Positions 10,138-23,100 are shown, counted from the first letter of the stretch. The stretch: 64,000 nt of DNA from Rosa chinensis (GCF_002994745.2 NC_037094.1:3084001-3148000), one strand, 5' to 3'. Program-made: numbers and translations. The notes: generated by a model from the sequence alone, not told the origin.

Positions 10138-13100
10138 TGAAAATACTAGGATGGAACAAATATGCCTAGAGGGGGGGTGAATAGGCTATTCTTGTAGAAA
10201 TCACACTTTCTTTCAATTCAAAACGTAACAGACAATACTCATGATTGAAACACATGTATGGATCCAAAACAGCAGTAAGAAAACTAGGCAAACCAAGATA
10301 ATCACAAACACACAAGCAACCAAGAGAGCATAATTGTTTGCGCAGTAAAAACCTCAAAAATAAGGAAAACAACTGCGGGGCCTTTAAGGTTAAAGACCCC
10401 CTAATGAAAACAAATCACTAGATGAAAGAATACAAGTTCTTTACAAACAACCCAAAGCTCTGACCTTGGCTTACTTACTAGACACACTAGTAGATTGTCT
10501 GATCATGTTCTTGTAGATCTTCACCACCTTTGAACTGTCTTCACTTGTTGATAGGTGTTGACCTCAACCTTCAACCTTGAGAGCACTTGATGTGAAGAAT
10601 GTAATGAATGATGAATGTGTTTGACTGAATGATCTACTTAAATATGGAACAAGTAGTTCATAGACTCGAATTTGAAGCACATGGTTTCTCACTACGCTAA
10701 TGGAAAAAACTTTGACTCAATAGATGCACAAAACTTATACTCTAAAAAAGTCACAAGATGAATGTTATACACGTGGTATATATATTTTAGACTCCCCCTA
10801 AAACCTTGGGCAATAAAGACTCCAAAACCTAATTGACTCCTAATATGGAAGGAACACATCATAAAAAGATTTTTTATCCTTAAAAGATATTCAACAAGTA
10901 AACATGATTCTATTCTTAATAAAAACGATAAAACTTAACAGATCAAATCATGTAAAGAAATATCCTTTTACGACCCAACTAATGTATCGTCACAAAACGT
11001 GAAAAAGAAGAATTAACATCCAACGACCTGACCTGACAGGGATTGCAGAACAGATTGCAATCCCAGTATGCATGTAGATTGACCTTTATGAAATGCAACG
11101 CATATGCTCTTACTTAGAGTGCATCGAAGAGTTAGCTGGAGCATTGTATGACCATACATCACTTCTAGTTTACACTTGATAACTCTAGCAGACCTATGAT
11201 TCTAGCTTTTGTATTAGGAATGCCAACATACATCAAAACTCTACTAACAATCTCCCACTTTGGCATTCCTATACAAAACATATATCCTACTTTCATGAGC
11301 CACACCAACCTAAACTACGCATCGTCTGTCCTTCAATGAAAATCCCAAATCATAACATATGAGATATGCCTGAAACACTCATAAATAACAACCTTGTGAA
11401 AAGCATGTAATATATCAAATCAAACAACACACAAGGAAAAAGCATGTTCACAATCAGTTAGGCACTTAACAACGATTCGTACTTGAGCAAAAGTTATCAC
11501 AGACTACTAAAGCCACCTAACTATTTTGACTCCTACTCTACTACTAAACTAAACCTCTCTCAGATGTTCTTTCAGTTTAGTCTGCAACGATAGTTTCTTA
11601 TTCTCTTTTTCTGAGTTCCACAACCTTTGAGACTCTCTTCGCAGCAGATTACACCTAGGATGAATGTGCCCAGGTGTCCCACAATAATGACAAACAGGTG
11701 TAAAGTTCCTAGACCACGATGAATGACCGACTTGACGCACAAAATAATTTCTTTCAAAGCTAGGACATCTAACTTAATTGTAAGGGCCGAACCCTAGACC
11801 ACGTCTCTCTTTCTTAGGTTTTCTCACACCTGAACTTTTCACAAAGTTCAGAGGTTTAGAATTCTCACCAGCATTATAGCCTAACCCCTTTTTGTCATTA
11901 TCAGGTTTACCCAGTCCAATCATGTTAGACACTTTGTCTGACCCGATTGAAAACTTAGAGAACTTTTGCTGTGCATCTTCCAACTCAAGCTTTAGAGACT
12001 CGTTTTTCGAAGCTAAAGAACTAGCAAGAAAGGTTTGAGATTTTAATTCTACCTGAAGGGTCTTTACCTGATCAACCAAGTCAGATCTTTCACTTTCCCA
12101 CTCTTTGATACATTACTCCAACCTATCCTCAGCTTTCTTTTTCTCTCTTTTAATCAAGACAATCTCTTCACTTTACAAATGGTTTTTCTTGAGAATTGAT
12201 TTGGACGCTGCATAAAGTTCTTTGTACTTACCATCCATCTCTTCATCCGAATGCTCCTCATCGTCTGATTCATGAGAGGGTTCGTTATGAAGAGTTGAGG
12301 TAAGTGCAAGATTCTCTTCCTTATTCTCAGAGTGAGTCTCTGACTCACTATCACTCCAAGTGGATTTCAAAGCTTTGCCCATACGTGAGCTATACTTTTT
12401 ATTTCCACAGTCAGCAGCTAGATGCTCAATCCCACCACACTAAAAACATTTACGTTTTTCACTGAAGTTTTTCTTTTGGAAAAGTTTGTTTGATTTGGAG
12501 TTTCTTTCAAAGGAATTTTCAGAAGGCAAGCTGCATTTTGAACTAGAGTCAAAAGAATTTTTTGAGGCTTGACCACTAGAGTTTCTAGACTTGAAGAATT
12601 TTTTGAACTGTTTAGTCAAATAGGCCAAGTCTTCTGTGCTAACCTCAGTTTCTTCTTTCTTTTTGACAGAATTAAAGGCAACACTTATCACATTTTTTTC
12701 AGGATTAATCTTCATCTCAAAAATTTTGAGATTCCCCACAAGTTCATCTAAGGAATAAGTGTCAATGTCTTGGGCTTCCTCTATGGCTGTTTGCTTGGAC
12801 TGAAAACTAGGTGGAAGAGACCTAATGAATTTCTTAACAATACGATGTTCTTCAAACGGATCACCAAGGCTATGACACTGACTTGTCACATTGATAAGTC
12901 TAGCATGAAAATCATCTATTGACTCATCAGTCCCCATTGACATGTTTTCAAACTCTAAGACCAACCTCTGAAGTTTTTGAGCTCTAACCCGTTTATTACC
13001 CTCATAAGTAACTTGGAGAAGATCCCAAGCTTTCTTGGCTGTCTCACAATGACTGATTCTAACTCTCTCCTTTTTTTACAAGGCGGTGAACAAACTGTTC

Positions 13101-13863
13101 CTTGCCTTGAAATCATGATTACAATCCCGAATCTCAGTTTCACTCCATTCAGCCCTTGGTTTAGGGATCCTTTTAGAATCAGAGGATTCACTAGCTTTAG
13201 GATTTTCAAGTTTAGTTGGGTGACCGACCCATTCTCAACAATGTTCCACATATGTTCATCTTGAGAGTAAAGGAAAGCTCTCATCATGATTTTCCATTGA
13301 GAATAATCTTCCCCATCAAACCAATGGGGACAGTTAATCGAACCCGAGGCTCGATCGCTCTCACGTTCCATCCTTCCCACAAACCTTACTAAGACACCTT
13401 AGTAACCTGCTCTGATACCAAATGAAAATACTAGGATGGAACAAATATGCTTATAGGGGTGAATAGGCTATTCTCGTAGAAATCACACTTTCTTTCAATT
13501 CAAAACGTAACAGACAATACTCATGATTGAAACACAGGTATGGATCCCAAAACAGTAGTAAGATAACTAGGCAAACCAAGATAATCACAAACACACAAGC
13601 AACCAAGATAGCAGAATTGTTTGCGCAGTAAAAACCTCAAAAATGAGGAAAACAACTGCGGGGCCTTTAAGGTTAAAGACCCTAATAAAAACAAATCACT
13701 AGATGAAAGAATACCAGTTCTTTACAAACAACTCAAAGCTCTGACCTCGGCTTACTTACTAGACACACTAGTAGATTGTCTGATCATGTTCTTGTAGATC
13801 TTCACCACCTTTGAACTGTCTTCACTTGTTGATAGGTGCTGACCTCAACCTTCTACCTTGTAC
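10138..13863 (-). mobile_element. Copia LTR retrotransposon, gag-only, 5' LTR truncated
   Basis: Read on the minus strand, the 3' LTR is 10138-11249 (about 1.1 kb) and the 5' LTR survives only as 13423-13863; the two align well over about 430 bp from the shared end tgaaaatactagg. A primer-binding site matching initiator-Met tRNA (TGGTATCAGAGC on the minus strand) is at 13409-13420, next to the 5' LTR, and a purine tract (ccaaagtgggagat on the minus strand) adjoins the 3' LTR at about 11250. The internal region is only about 2.2 kb and encodes gag pieces but no protease, integrase or reverse transcriptase. The outer part of the 5' LTR is lost where it meets LINE sequence, so no target duplication can be seen. 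Confidence 0.8.
11549..13380 (-). pseudogene. Copia gag remnant (UBN2-type, CCHC knuckle)
   Basis: The minus strand encodes MGRMERESDRASGSINCPHW followed by DGEDYSQWKIMMRAFLYSQD, the usual start of Copia gag. It continues, after frameshifts, as GTDESIDDFHARLINVTSQC, KKFIRSLPPSFQSKQTAIEE and SLDELVGNLKIFEMKI (12440-12964), which is the UBN2/gag-polypeptide core. Coiled-coil-like and acidic sequence follows (11774-12382), ending with a CHYCGTPGHIHPRC knuckle (about 11660-11700). The arrangement with a long gag and late knuckle resembles SIRE-type Copia elements. Frameshifts and stops split it into at least four pieces, and no pol follows. Confidence 0.75.
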
Positions 13864-14211
13864 GCACATCAACGACTCCAACTGACCTCGAGTGCAGTAT
13901 ACCATAATGGTCTTAGGCGACAAGGATGGTCAAGGCAGGGCTTCCACTTTGGGTTTGTAGGCTATACGCTTTAAAATTTTCTTTTGCAGGTCTTTTGGAC
14001 TCTAGTTTTGTTTTTTCTTTTGGTTTAGTTGCAATAAGCATTTTATGCAGACTTAGTTTGGTTTTTCCTTAGGTTTTATTCGCTACTAGCTGAGCAGGTA
14101 TTGTGTAATTTGGGGATCTTTTGATTTACCAAGCTTTACCGAATGTGGCCGTATGATTTTATATCAATGAATTCGTTTCGTTACCCTAAAAAAAAATGTT
14201 ATTCCCTTCAC

Positions 14212-15167
14212 CTAAAATTATCCAATTTATTTTAGATTTCTTACCTAAATAAAATGACTTTTTAATTTACAAGTAATTGAGGAATGCACGACCACCGTGA
14301 CTAATGATTATAAAAAAAAAAAACTTAAAAAATTGGCAAAGACTCGGAAGCAAAGGGACACGAGAAAGGCTCTAAAAGTCATACTCTTTCTGTTGTCCAT
14401 TTCATGAACACCCCAAAAGGATCAATATAAAGTATTAATCACATGTCACAGTCCACAAGAAAGTTTGCAAATAATAATAGACTTTGTTCAAAGCCCCTCA
14501 CTGTGTTCGACGAATCTACTTAGTCACAATGCATGCCATGAAGTTTCAGAATTGACCCAGGTGCTGCCTTTGTAAGTCCTAATTGACCCAGTTCATGAAA
14601 TTTGATTTCTTTGATACCCAAAGTTCAGATTTTTTCTTTCTTTTCTTGTTTTTCTTTCAATTTTCTGTTTTGTGCGTGGCAATTTTCATGTAGCTCAACT
14701 ACTCAAGAACCCAAATCATGAATTCTGGTGATCAGCTGCAAGAAGTAGTCTGCTTAATGAGTGTTCATTCTCTATGTGCAGATTTATCACTTGCTCTGGT
14801 GAGTGGTGGTGATTTCAAGAGAGAGGCTTTGGTTCTTCCAGAAATTCAAGGTGCTATCTTTTATATGTAGAAGCTTCTTCTTTAAGAACAAAGATAATTT
14901 CTTCTTGAAATTATGGTTGTACAGATAGGTAGTTTGGCAATGAGTTCTAAGAGAGCCAGCAGTTTTCAATCCTTGTTAAAACCCTTTGAGGTTTAAGAAG
15001 AATTTAGCTTCCAATTCGAGATGGGTGTCTCTCTTTCCATGCCTTGTTCTTTTAATATGCTGACTTAATGGGCATTGCCTTTTCTATATTTTGTGGGAGC
15101 AATTACATGCTTTTATACTTAAGGTGAATTTCATTGATTGCATTTTTAGCTGTGTTTGGTGCCCTGA
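14212..15167 (+). promoter_or_regulatory. upstream region and probable leader intron of the GT47 gene
   Basis: AT-rich non-coding DNA between the LINE and the glycosyltransferase start codon. A donor-like AAG/GTGCTATC at 14851 and an acceptor-like TTTTTAG at 15144-15149 could define a 5' untranslated intron ending 18 bases before the ATG. A pyrimidine-rich stretch (14630-14670) lies further upstream. This is inference from splice-like motifs only. Confidence 0.3.
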
Positions 15168-17080
15168 ATGTCATCAATGTCAGAAAAGAGTAGGATTCCG
15201 TCAAGATTCATTTCCTCCTTGATAACAGTTTCTGTGTTCCTTTTAGTTCTTTCTTCTGTGTTCCTTCTTCAATCTGGCAATACATCTTTCATTCCCAGAT
15301 CAGTATTTGAGCTTATGCTTGTTAATGGCACATCAGTGTACTTTGAGCCTCATGTGAAAAAGGAACCATTTAAACTTCCTTTCCTCTCTTCTGAGGTTCC
15401 CCAAGTTGATGCTATAAAACCCTTAAAAAGAATAAGTGAATCAGCTTGTCAAGTTTCGGATTCGAGTAAGAAAGTGGAATCTGTAGAAAGAAAGAAAATG
15501 ATGATCTGTGACTCGAAGCAGGCTCGTTTGAGGGTATTTATGTATGAGTTGCCTCCTGAATTTCACTTTGGGTTATTGGGTTGGAAGGGAATGGAGAATC
15601 AAACATGGCCACAGCACATCCCACCTTACCCAGGCGGGCTGAATTTACAGCACAGTATAGAATATTGGCTCACCCTTGATCTTTTATCATCAGATAACCT
15701 AAATGTGGTCAGACCTTGTACAGTAGTCAGGGTGCACAATTCAAGTGAAGCTGATTTTATTTTTGTGCCATTCTTCTCATCTCTGAGTTACAACCGGCAT
15801 TCTAAGCTTCATGAGAAGGAGAAAGTCAGTGTCAACAAGAGGTTGCAGGACAAGTTGGTGCAGTTTTTGATGGGCCGGAATGAATGGAAAAGAAAGGGTG
15901 GAAAGGATCATTTAATAGTTGCTCATCATCCAAATAGCATGTTGGATGCAAGAAAGAAATTGGGTTCTGCCATGTTCGTGCTTGCAGATTTTGGAAGATA
16001 TCCTGCTGAAATAGCAAATCTTGGGAAGGATATAATCGCGCCTTACAGACATTTGGTGACGACTGTTCCCAGCAGCAAATCAGCCACATTCAAGGAGCGC
16101 CCTATACTAGTGTATTTCCGAGGAGCAATTTACAGAAAAGATGTCAGTTTTTCCTTCTTTCATCTCTTGTGATGTTTATGTTTAATAATATTTTTGCTGT
16201 GATGTTGTTTTGCTTCATGATATGAATCTCTTAATAATTTTAGTAGACTATGCGTTAATTCTATTTGCTTTGACTAGGAGTGTTAAATGCATGATGAGAT
16301 TTGTTCTGATTTTCTCATACTGCCCTGAATTTGATCTTGTAATGAAGTATCTGGCAATTAGGACGTTCAAAATTTGTTATTTCTGATTTCTGATTTCTGA
16401 TTTCTTGATGCCCTATTGTCATTGCTCTTTTTATTGAAAAATAGCTGTTTTGTGGTTCTTCCCTTCCCTTTTTACATCATACACTATTTTGATGTAGCAA
16501 TAGTCAAGCTTAGAATAGCCTGATAATATCTACTTAGTTAATTTAATATTTACCTTTTACATTAATCCAGGGAGGAGTAATTCGCCAAGAATTGTATCAT
16601 CTTCTCAAAGACGAGAAAGATGTAGACTTCACTTTTGGTAGCATTGGAGGAAATGGTGTTCGCAAGGCAACCCAAGGAATGGCCTCATCAAAGTTTTGCC
16701 TAAATATAGCTGGCGATACCCCATCCTCAAATCGCCTATTCGATGCCATTGCTAGTCATTGTGTTCCAGTAATAATTAGCGATGAGATTGAGCTACCATT
16801 TGAAGATGTCTTAGACTACTCACAATTTTGCATATTTGTTCGAGGGGCTGATGCTGTAAAGAAGGGTTACCTACTGAAACTTCTTCGAGGAATAAACAAA
16901 GACAAGTGGACCAAAATGTGGGAAAGGTTGAAGGAAGTTGTACATCATTTCGAATATCAATATCCCTCCCTGCCTGATGATGCTGTTGATATGATTTGGC
17001 AGGCAGTTTCTCGCAAGATATCCTCTCTACAATTTAAATATCACAGGAAGAAGAGATACGACAGGTCTCAACTTGTTTAA
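15168..17080 (+). CDS. GT47 exostosin-family glycosyltransferase (ARAD1-like)
   Basis: Two coding exons, 15168-16142 and 16571-17080, join in phase at K-D/G-G (donor GTCAGT, acceptor TAATCCAG) to give 494 residues. The N-terminus has a short basic stretch then a hydrophobic anchor at about residues 14-36, so a type II Golgi membrane protein is expected. The exostosin domain starts near residue 121 with RVFMYELPPEF, and continues with VVRVHNSSEADFIFVPFFSS, DHLIVAHHPNS, ILVYFRGAIYRKDGG, and the conserved sugar-nucleotide segment KFCLNIAGDTPSSNRLFDAI followed by VPVIISDEIELPFEDV. GT47 enzymes of this type act in cell-wall polysaccharide synthesis; Arabidopsis ARAD1 is linked to pectic arabinan. 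Exact sugar specificity cannot be read from sequence. No breaks are seen, and it converges with the CLE gene downstream. Confidence 0.92.
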
Positions 17081-17763
17081 GAACAAAATGGCATTGTTCC
17101 ATTTGAAAGCATCTGATGTATGCAGGTTATGAAACATCGAACTTTTTGTTCGAGTTGTAGATATTATATACTTTCAAGCTAATTTTTTATTCTTGAAACT
17201 ATCAATGAAAAGTCAATTCCTTTTTTGCTATGATATGTGAGATTTTGATTGCATTGCAGTTTCACTACAGTAATTGCACTCGGAATGACAATGTTAGTTA
17301 TTTCAAGAGAAATGACAGCCCTTCGAGCTCATGACTTGTGTTTTAATTCTTTGCACTTTTATAACCATTGGTTGTTTTGCAGAGGAAACTGAGAAATCTA
17401 TGTTGCAATGCCTGTGAAACAATCAAGGTTGTGGCAATATGATGCAAAATTAGTCGCAACACAGAAGTATAAAATCCTTTCTTTTATAGAGAAAAATTAG
17501 AAATGCATGTAATCTGTGAGAGCCAGCATCATCATTCTCAAAGTTCATCTATTGGTTAGGACCTATGTTTTTATACATTATAGAGATGATGCTCGCTCAA
17601 TGACTGGTTCGATCAGCTGCAGTTCTTCAGCTCAACAAAAAAACACTTCGACTAAAACAAGCGAAAATATAGAATTCTAACCAACCGACTTTGTATTAGT
17701 TACAGCCTCCACAGCTTCTTGTGCCTGAAGAACCCTCCTTCATTCAGAAACTGCATCAGCATG

Positions 17764-18048
17764 TCAACATCTGTTGTGAATGGGATCTGATCCTTTTCGA
17801 ACTGTACGTTTGTTTGATTGACTTGGATCGAATGTCATTGCAGGTGCAGGCGCCAAGCTCAGCTTTGCTTGCAAGTCCTCTACAGCAACCGCCTTAACAA
17901 CATGCAAACTGTTAAGAAATGAGAAGTGCCTTTTATCCCATCTCAGAGCCAAATCCATGCTTCTTAATCCGGAAACCTTTTCCGGCTGGAGAGCTAAAAA
18001 CCCAATGCAAACAAGAAGAATGGCCCCCTTATAAGCCAAACAACCCAT
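17764..18048 (-). CDS. CLE45-like CLAVATA3/ESR-related peptide precursor
   Basis: A single exon of 94 residues. The N-terminus (MGCLAYKGAILLVCIGFLAL) is a secretion signal. The variable middle is followed by a C-terminal CLE box RTVRKGSDPIHN and a two-residue tail RC. CLE boxes normally read R-x-V-P-x-G-P-D-P-x-H-N; replacement of the first Pro by R and of GP by GS is, as I recall, the pattern of Arabidopsis CLE45 (RRVRRGSDPIHN), a peptide perceived by BAM-type receptor kinases in protophloem. The short precursor with the box at its extreme C-terminus fits the family. The gene lies tail-to-tail with the GT47 gene, about 680 bp away. Confidence 0.82.
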   Translation of the reverse strand: MGCLAYKGAILLVCIGFLALQPEKVSGLRSMDLALRWDKRHFSFLNSLHVVKAVAVEDLQAKLSLAPAPAMTFDPSQSNKRTVRKGSDPIHNRC

Positions 18049-18199
18049 GCTTGATTGTTCTCTGCAAAATCAAGAGGTGAAGTAGTAGTATAGGTATCTG
18101 TGTTTCAAGCAATGATAAGGGAATGAGTAGTGTGCTTGAGACTTTCCTTCTTATGGTTCATTCCTGTGGGAATAAGCCAAGGGCATGCCTTTTATGGGA

Positions 18200-20100
18200 T
18201 TTGGAAGACTAAAAGCATAAAGCACAATGGAGGCCCCCAGAAGGCCAGAACATGTAGGGAAGTTTTAGATTCACCTCAATCATAAGCCTGCCATAGAAGC
18301 AATATAAGGCTGTTTTAGAAGACTCTGACAGGTTTGAATGAAAAGTTAACTTGGAACACTATCCTTGGGAAGCCAAGTATCTTTTTTCATTTGGTTTTTG
18401 ATTACATTTCCCTCTATCTATCATTTGCCTTGCTCTTTTTTTTACCAAACAAAGACCAGCTCAACCTCTAGAGTACTTTCCCAACTTGCCATGTCACCAT
18501 TACCATGCTGATGTGCACAATTTTCCATATCCTAAAAGCGAACATAACTTGTGTATGGCTGCCTGTTGAACCAATAAATTGGTCTGACCGCCTGACCCAA
18601 GATCTGCTCCCTAAAAGCATATGCTAAATACTTTGCATATGTGGCTCAACCCAGACCTACACATCTAGTTGAGATTAAATGTAATCATTGAAAAGAGCCA
18701 GTATCTAGTTACTAGACATATCAAACCGCCAGGTACAAAAAGAGAATTCAAAGGAAGTCATACAAAGACACACTACAACATCATTGTTCATCATCTTGAG
18801 AAGAATATCAGGGTTTTAGGGAAATACTACCTTAAGAAGATAGCTACTGCAATTAAAAAGCCATCAAAAGTAGAGATCCTGGAGTAATGGTGGGGAATAG
18901 TAACCCCCTTCCTAAGAAAAAACAAACCCAAATAACCAACCAAGCAATGGCTTTATGTTCCAAACCCACTTTGCTTTAAGCTAAGCTAGCTTTAGAATTC
19001 CAAGCTCTTCTCTCCATGCACCAAAAATCACAGTCTCGGTTTCTTGTGCTGAATGGAATTCCTTTATGCTTTTCTTTGCTCTCTCTTTGGATTGCCCAGC
19101 TCTCCCTCCCTAAGTTACCTCATTCAAAGTTTCAAAGGAAACCCATTTTGGCTTGCATATCTGGCCTCTCCTCTTCTTTTTTCTTCTTTATATTTATCTC
19201 GCTTATCCATGAAGACCATCTTTCTCTACCCTCATTTTCTTTATATTTCTGTTCTTTTCATTTTCGAAAACTTACCAGAACCTATGGAGGACGTGGACTG
19301 GTCATGGTCCAAGCTGGACTTGAGCACTTGGATATTCTAACATCCCTGATCTCTGCTTTGAGAGCTGTATTAAAGTAAAAGAACTGAATGAACTATTGCT
19401 TTCCAAATCACTCTTCACCATCACATTTAACTTTAACAACCACATCAGTGTAACGTTATTTCTTCAACTGGATTCAAGAAAGCAATGGTGCAAGGAATCT
19501 ACAAGGCTGGAAGCCAAAACATCACATTCAGAACAAAACCTAATCCGTGTAAATGGAAAACTGCGATGAGTTTATTTGATCCTACAACATACTATATGTA
19601 TCATGTAATGAGTTCCTCAACAATCAACAGAATGCAAATACCTAAGAGTAGAGACCAGTTTTGTTGGCTTGAAACCTAAGAAACGAAAATAATAAAAGTG
19701 CTAGGAATATAAGAAGAAACAGTAGACTGATACATAATGAAGGTTGAGTAGATGCTTGGCAAGCATTTCCAATACTCCATCATCATGAGCAGTAACCATA
19801 AAATAAGATAACAGTGAACAAACAAGAACTAGAGCATGCATCCAAGATGGTTTTATAATATGTGAAAAAAAGCAGTTTTTGAATCAAGTGTAGTTTACTT
19901 GAGAACCGAATTATATACATAGTATTGGAAATTAACATTTCACGAAAGAAAGTGAGCTGTATTTAAAAAATTTTGATTACAGATACATGACACTCGTTAA
20001 AGATTTAATCTTGGCTGCTACTAAGCATAAAAAAACAACATGCTCAAATCTCAGTCCCCATTCTCTTCACCAACAAAGAACATATCCAGAATTGTGGAAC
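18200..20100. other. intergenic region, no gene recognised
   Basis: AT-rich DNA between the CLE gene (its promoter side is 18049-18500) and the RING-CH gene. Two overlapping frames at 19016-19378 are pyrimidine-rich and hydrophobic, and another at 18669-18887 is lysine-rich; none shows a domain I know. The frame at 19053-19340 ends PMEDVDWSWSKLDLSTWIF and starts at an ATG, so a small membrane protein is conceivable but unsupported. Confidence 0.4.
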
Positions 20101-20107
20101 ACTGATA

Positions 20108-23100
20108 TTATTGAATTGGCTCCTGATGGGGAGTTGCAGCAGGTCCTGAAGCTATTGTGAACTGCAATCCACGACGTTGCCCTGCCTGCAGCATAAATGC
20201 AACCTCAGTTGCCGCAAGTGCTGCTGCTTCCTGGATAAACAGTAATACACAAACAGATTAAAATGTTAATAAAAAAAAAAAGGAAAGGGAAATTGCATTA
20301 TTTTAACTGAAATCAACATGCAACCAACATGTCATTCTAGAAGCTATGCATCAATATGTGCTACAGTGAATCATATGCATCAATACAGAAAAAAAAAAAA
20401 GGAGGAAAGGAAAACTGGAAAAGACAATTTTAAGCCCCATCTGGAAAGCTATGCATCAATACTGAGACCATTGATGGCAAAAGGTCTTCAAGAAGATAAT
20501 ATCATACAGCATCCAATAATCTACCAAGAGCAGAAAACTTCTTGTAGATGACAAAAGAAAGTTGTTTGCAACACATTTACTACATTCTTTCAGTGTAATA
20601 GAAGCATGAACAAATCCCATTCAGGCTTCCTGATGGAACCAATCTCATAGATGTGATCTTCTTTTGGTCAAAAAAGAAAAGAGAAAAGAGAAAAGAGAAA
20701 AATTGAGTAGAATTTGTTGCTCCAAAAACAGCAAAGCCGGAGAACTAACCTGTCTTTGCCTTCGACGTTGTAATATGCTGATGGCCCAGGCCATAATGTA
20801 GCAGGGGAGAAGAAAACCAGCAGCTCGTAGCAAGAAAAGCTGTTAATTAATTATTGAGTTAGATAGTGCAAAAAATGTCAAATGTTATGAGACTCATTAA
20901 ACATCCATATCGCACTTACAGAGAAAAATGTAGAAGCATCATCATCATCACCATCACCATTGGGAAGAGTCAAAGCATGCCTCAGGAGTAGAAGAGCCAT
21001 TAACTGCCAAAAAAACAAGAGAGAAAGGTTAATATAGATAACAGAAACTTTTCAACCAGAAAAAGATGACATAACTGAATTTTCTTGTTCAACTGAGAGT
21101 TGCCAATGTTTCAATATGGGCATTTGCACATGCAACAAGTTGCATGACCCAAAGAAAGCCAACCAATTATGCCAAACCAAATGATCATGAAGAAAAGAGA
21201 CTTAATAAAATAAAGAGGTGAGCAAAATCTGTTAAAAGAGTAGGGAAATATTCTTGAAGACTACCAGATAAAAGCATGAGTTAGATTTTACTCATCGTCC
21301 AATAGATTCACAAGAAGAAGAAAAAAACTTAATAAAATATATAAATCATTCCACCACAGTATTGACGAGGGTTATTGTGGCTTACAATTAGAGCAGCAGA
21401 GCGGCAAAAAGCTGCTCCATTAGCACTTGTATCAGCATACTCATCATATTCAGATTCAAGAAAGTGACGTTCTGCTGCTGCCATTGCCAATAGTCGAGGA
21501 TCACGTAAATCTAAGGGGGTACCAGAGATTGTCCAGCCCTCACTGTCAAGCAAATTCAAGCAAAAGATAAAAGGTCAAAACAGACAAGGTCTACACCATA
21601 TTGGCCTGAAGATTGAAATGCAAAGAGCACTATCATACACACACACACACACACACATCCTGCATCTTTCCAAATTTTACTTCTGAAAAACCAAAAGAAA
21701 AAAAAAATCCCATGATAGGAATATTAACCAAGTTAAAAGGCATATGTAAATTGTGTACTTGCCTGATGTCTATAGTAGTGTCGTCAGACTGAGGGGGAGG
21801 TGATGGGGCAGTATAACCAGGTTGGTAAGGCTGCACCAAAACAACTTTTTCATCATAGAGAACACAAACTGTGCAATTCATGACTGGTGAAAATTCAAAT
21901 AAACCATTTGAAATCATCAAAGGTTACCAGAAAATGGTCACATGCTCTAATAAATTACATAGATGCATTATCATAGTTAGTTGATATGAAAAAATATCTT
22001 CTCATGATACATCGAAGTATCAACACTTCACAATAAAAGAATTGGAAAAGCATGACAATGATAGCTTCTAAATAAATTGAATCTGCTTTACTTATATGAA
22101 TATAAGGAAGATCCATAATTACTAATCCCTAACATAGAAATGGAATCAATCAAATTTTATAAACGATCATGAAAATGACCGCTGCATATGCAAAGGGAAT
22201 GAAGTGATTCTATCGAATTACCTGATGACAGATTTCACAAATAATATCTCCCTTCTCATTGCACCACCTCTGGACACATTTTCTATGAGCATACTGGAAT
22301 TGTAGAAGAAACAGTTAAGAGGCATAATATCAAACCATTGATTTGAAATACAACAAGGCACTGCAATTGTTCAGTAAATAAAGGACAAAAAGCATAATAT
22401 CCAGTGGATAGCGAAAAAGAAAATGACAAATAAAATCAGGAAGAAAAGTACATGAGCTAAGATCCTTCAGCATAAACAAAACATAAAGAAAAAGAAATAA
22501 ACAGCACTTGTCAGATAGTTATTCAAGCCCACGAAGCTGATTCCAGAATAGAAGACCGACACTAACTACCAGGGAGAAAAGAATATGTGAACTAACAACA
22601 ACCAAACTAAAATGCTCAAGAACAACCTACTTCAAGAATTGAACTCTAGAAAGTACTGAGTTACTGACCAATGATTGTAAACAAATACCAAATTTAAAGT
22701 CAAAGGAATCAAAAGAACTGTCCGACACCCTCCCCCGCCCCCCAGCACACAAAAAAAAAAAAGAAGGAAAAAAAACATTAAAAGGTTGCAAAACTGCAAG
22801 ATAAAACAATATGAGCATCAATGAATCAGATGATACTTTTAAGCTGCCACTGCAAGCACAGGGGACCTCCAAATTGCTAACGCCATCCTCTTCCTGGCAA
22901 ATGCGACATTCAACAGTTTGAATCAGTGGCTCCTCTTCTTCTGATACAACATTCTCCCCCGTTCCCTTGATATCAATTGCACAGCTGGGTATCTCAGCCG
23001 ATTGGGAGGATGAGGCCTCTAGAGAAGAAGATCCTGGAGTCTCAGTCCCTTGCACTGATTGCGAATTTTCAGGTTTTGTGAAGCGGTCAACACACAACAC

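Larger units (their letters stand above)
8837..14195 (+). mobile_element. LINE retrotransposon, ORF2 missing
   Basis: A perfect target duplication ATGTTATTCCCTTCAC brackets the element (8821-8836 and 14196-14211), and a poly-A run at about 14188-14196 marks its 3' end on the plus strand. The 5' end is intact enough to hold ORF1 (8955-10080), and a LINE-like 3' untranslated region lies at about 13864-14187. No reverse transcriptase or endonuclease (ORF2) sequence remains. The middle is occupied by a minus-strand Copia element. The missing ORF2 together with the missing outer part of the Copia LTR at the 13863/13864 junction suggests one deletion removed both. Confidence 0.75.

Noticed and set aside
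19016..19378. overlapping hydrophobic ORFs
   Set aside because: Pyrimidine-rich sequence gives hydrophobic translations; no domain, no splice context.
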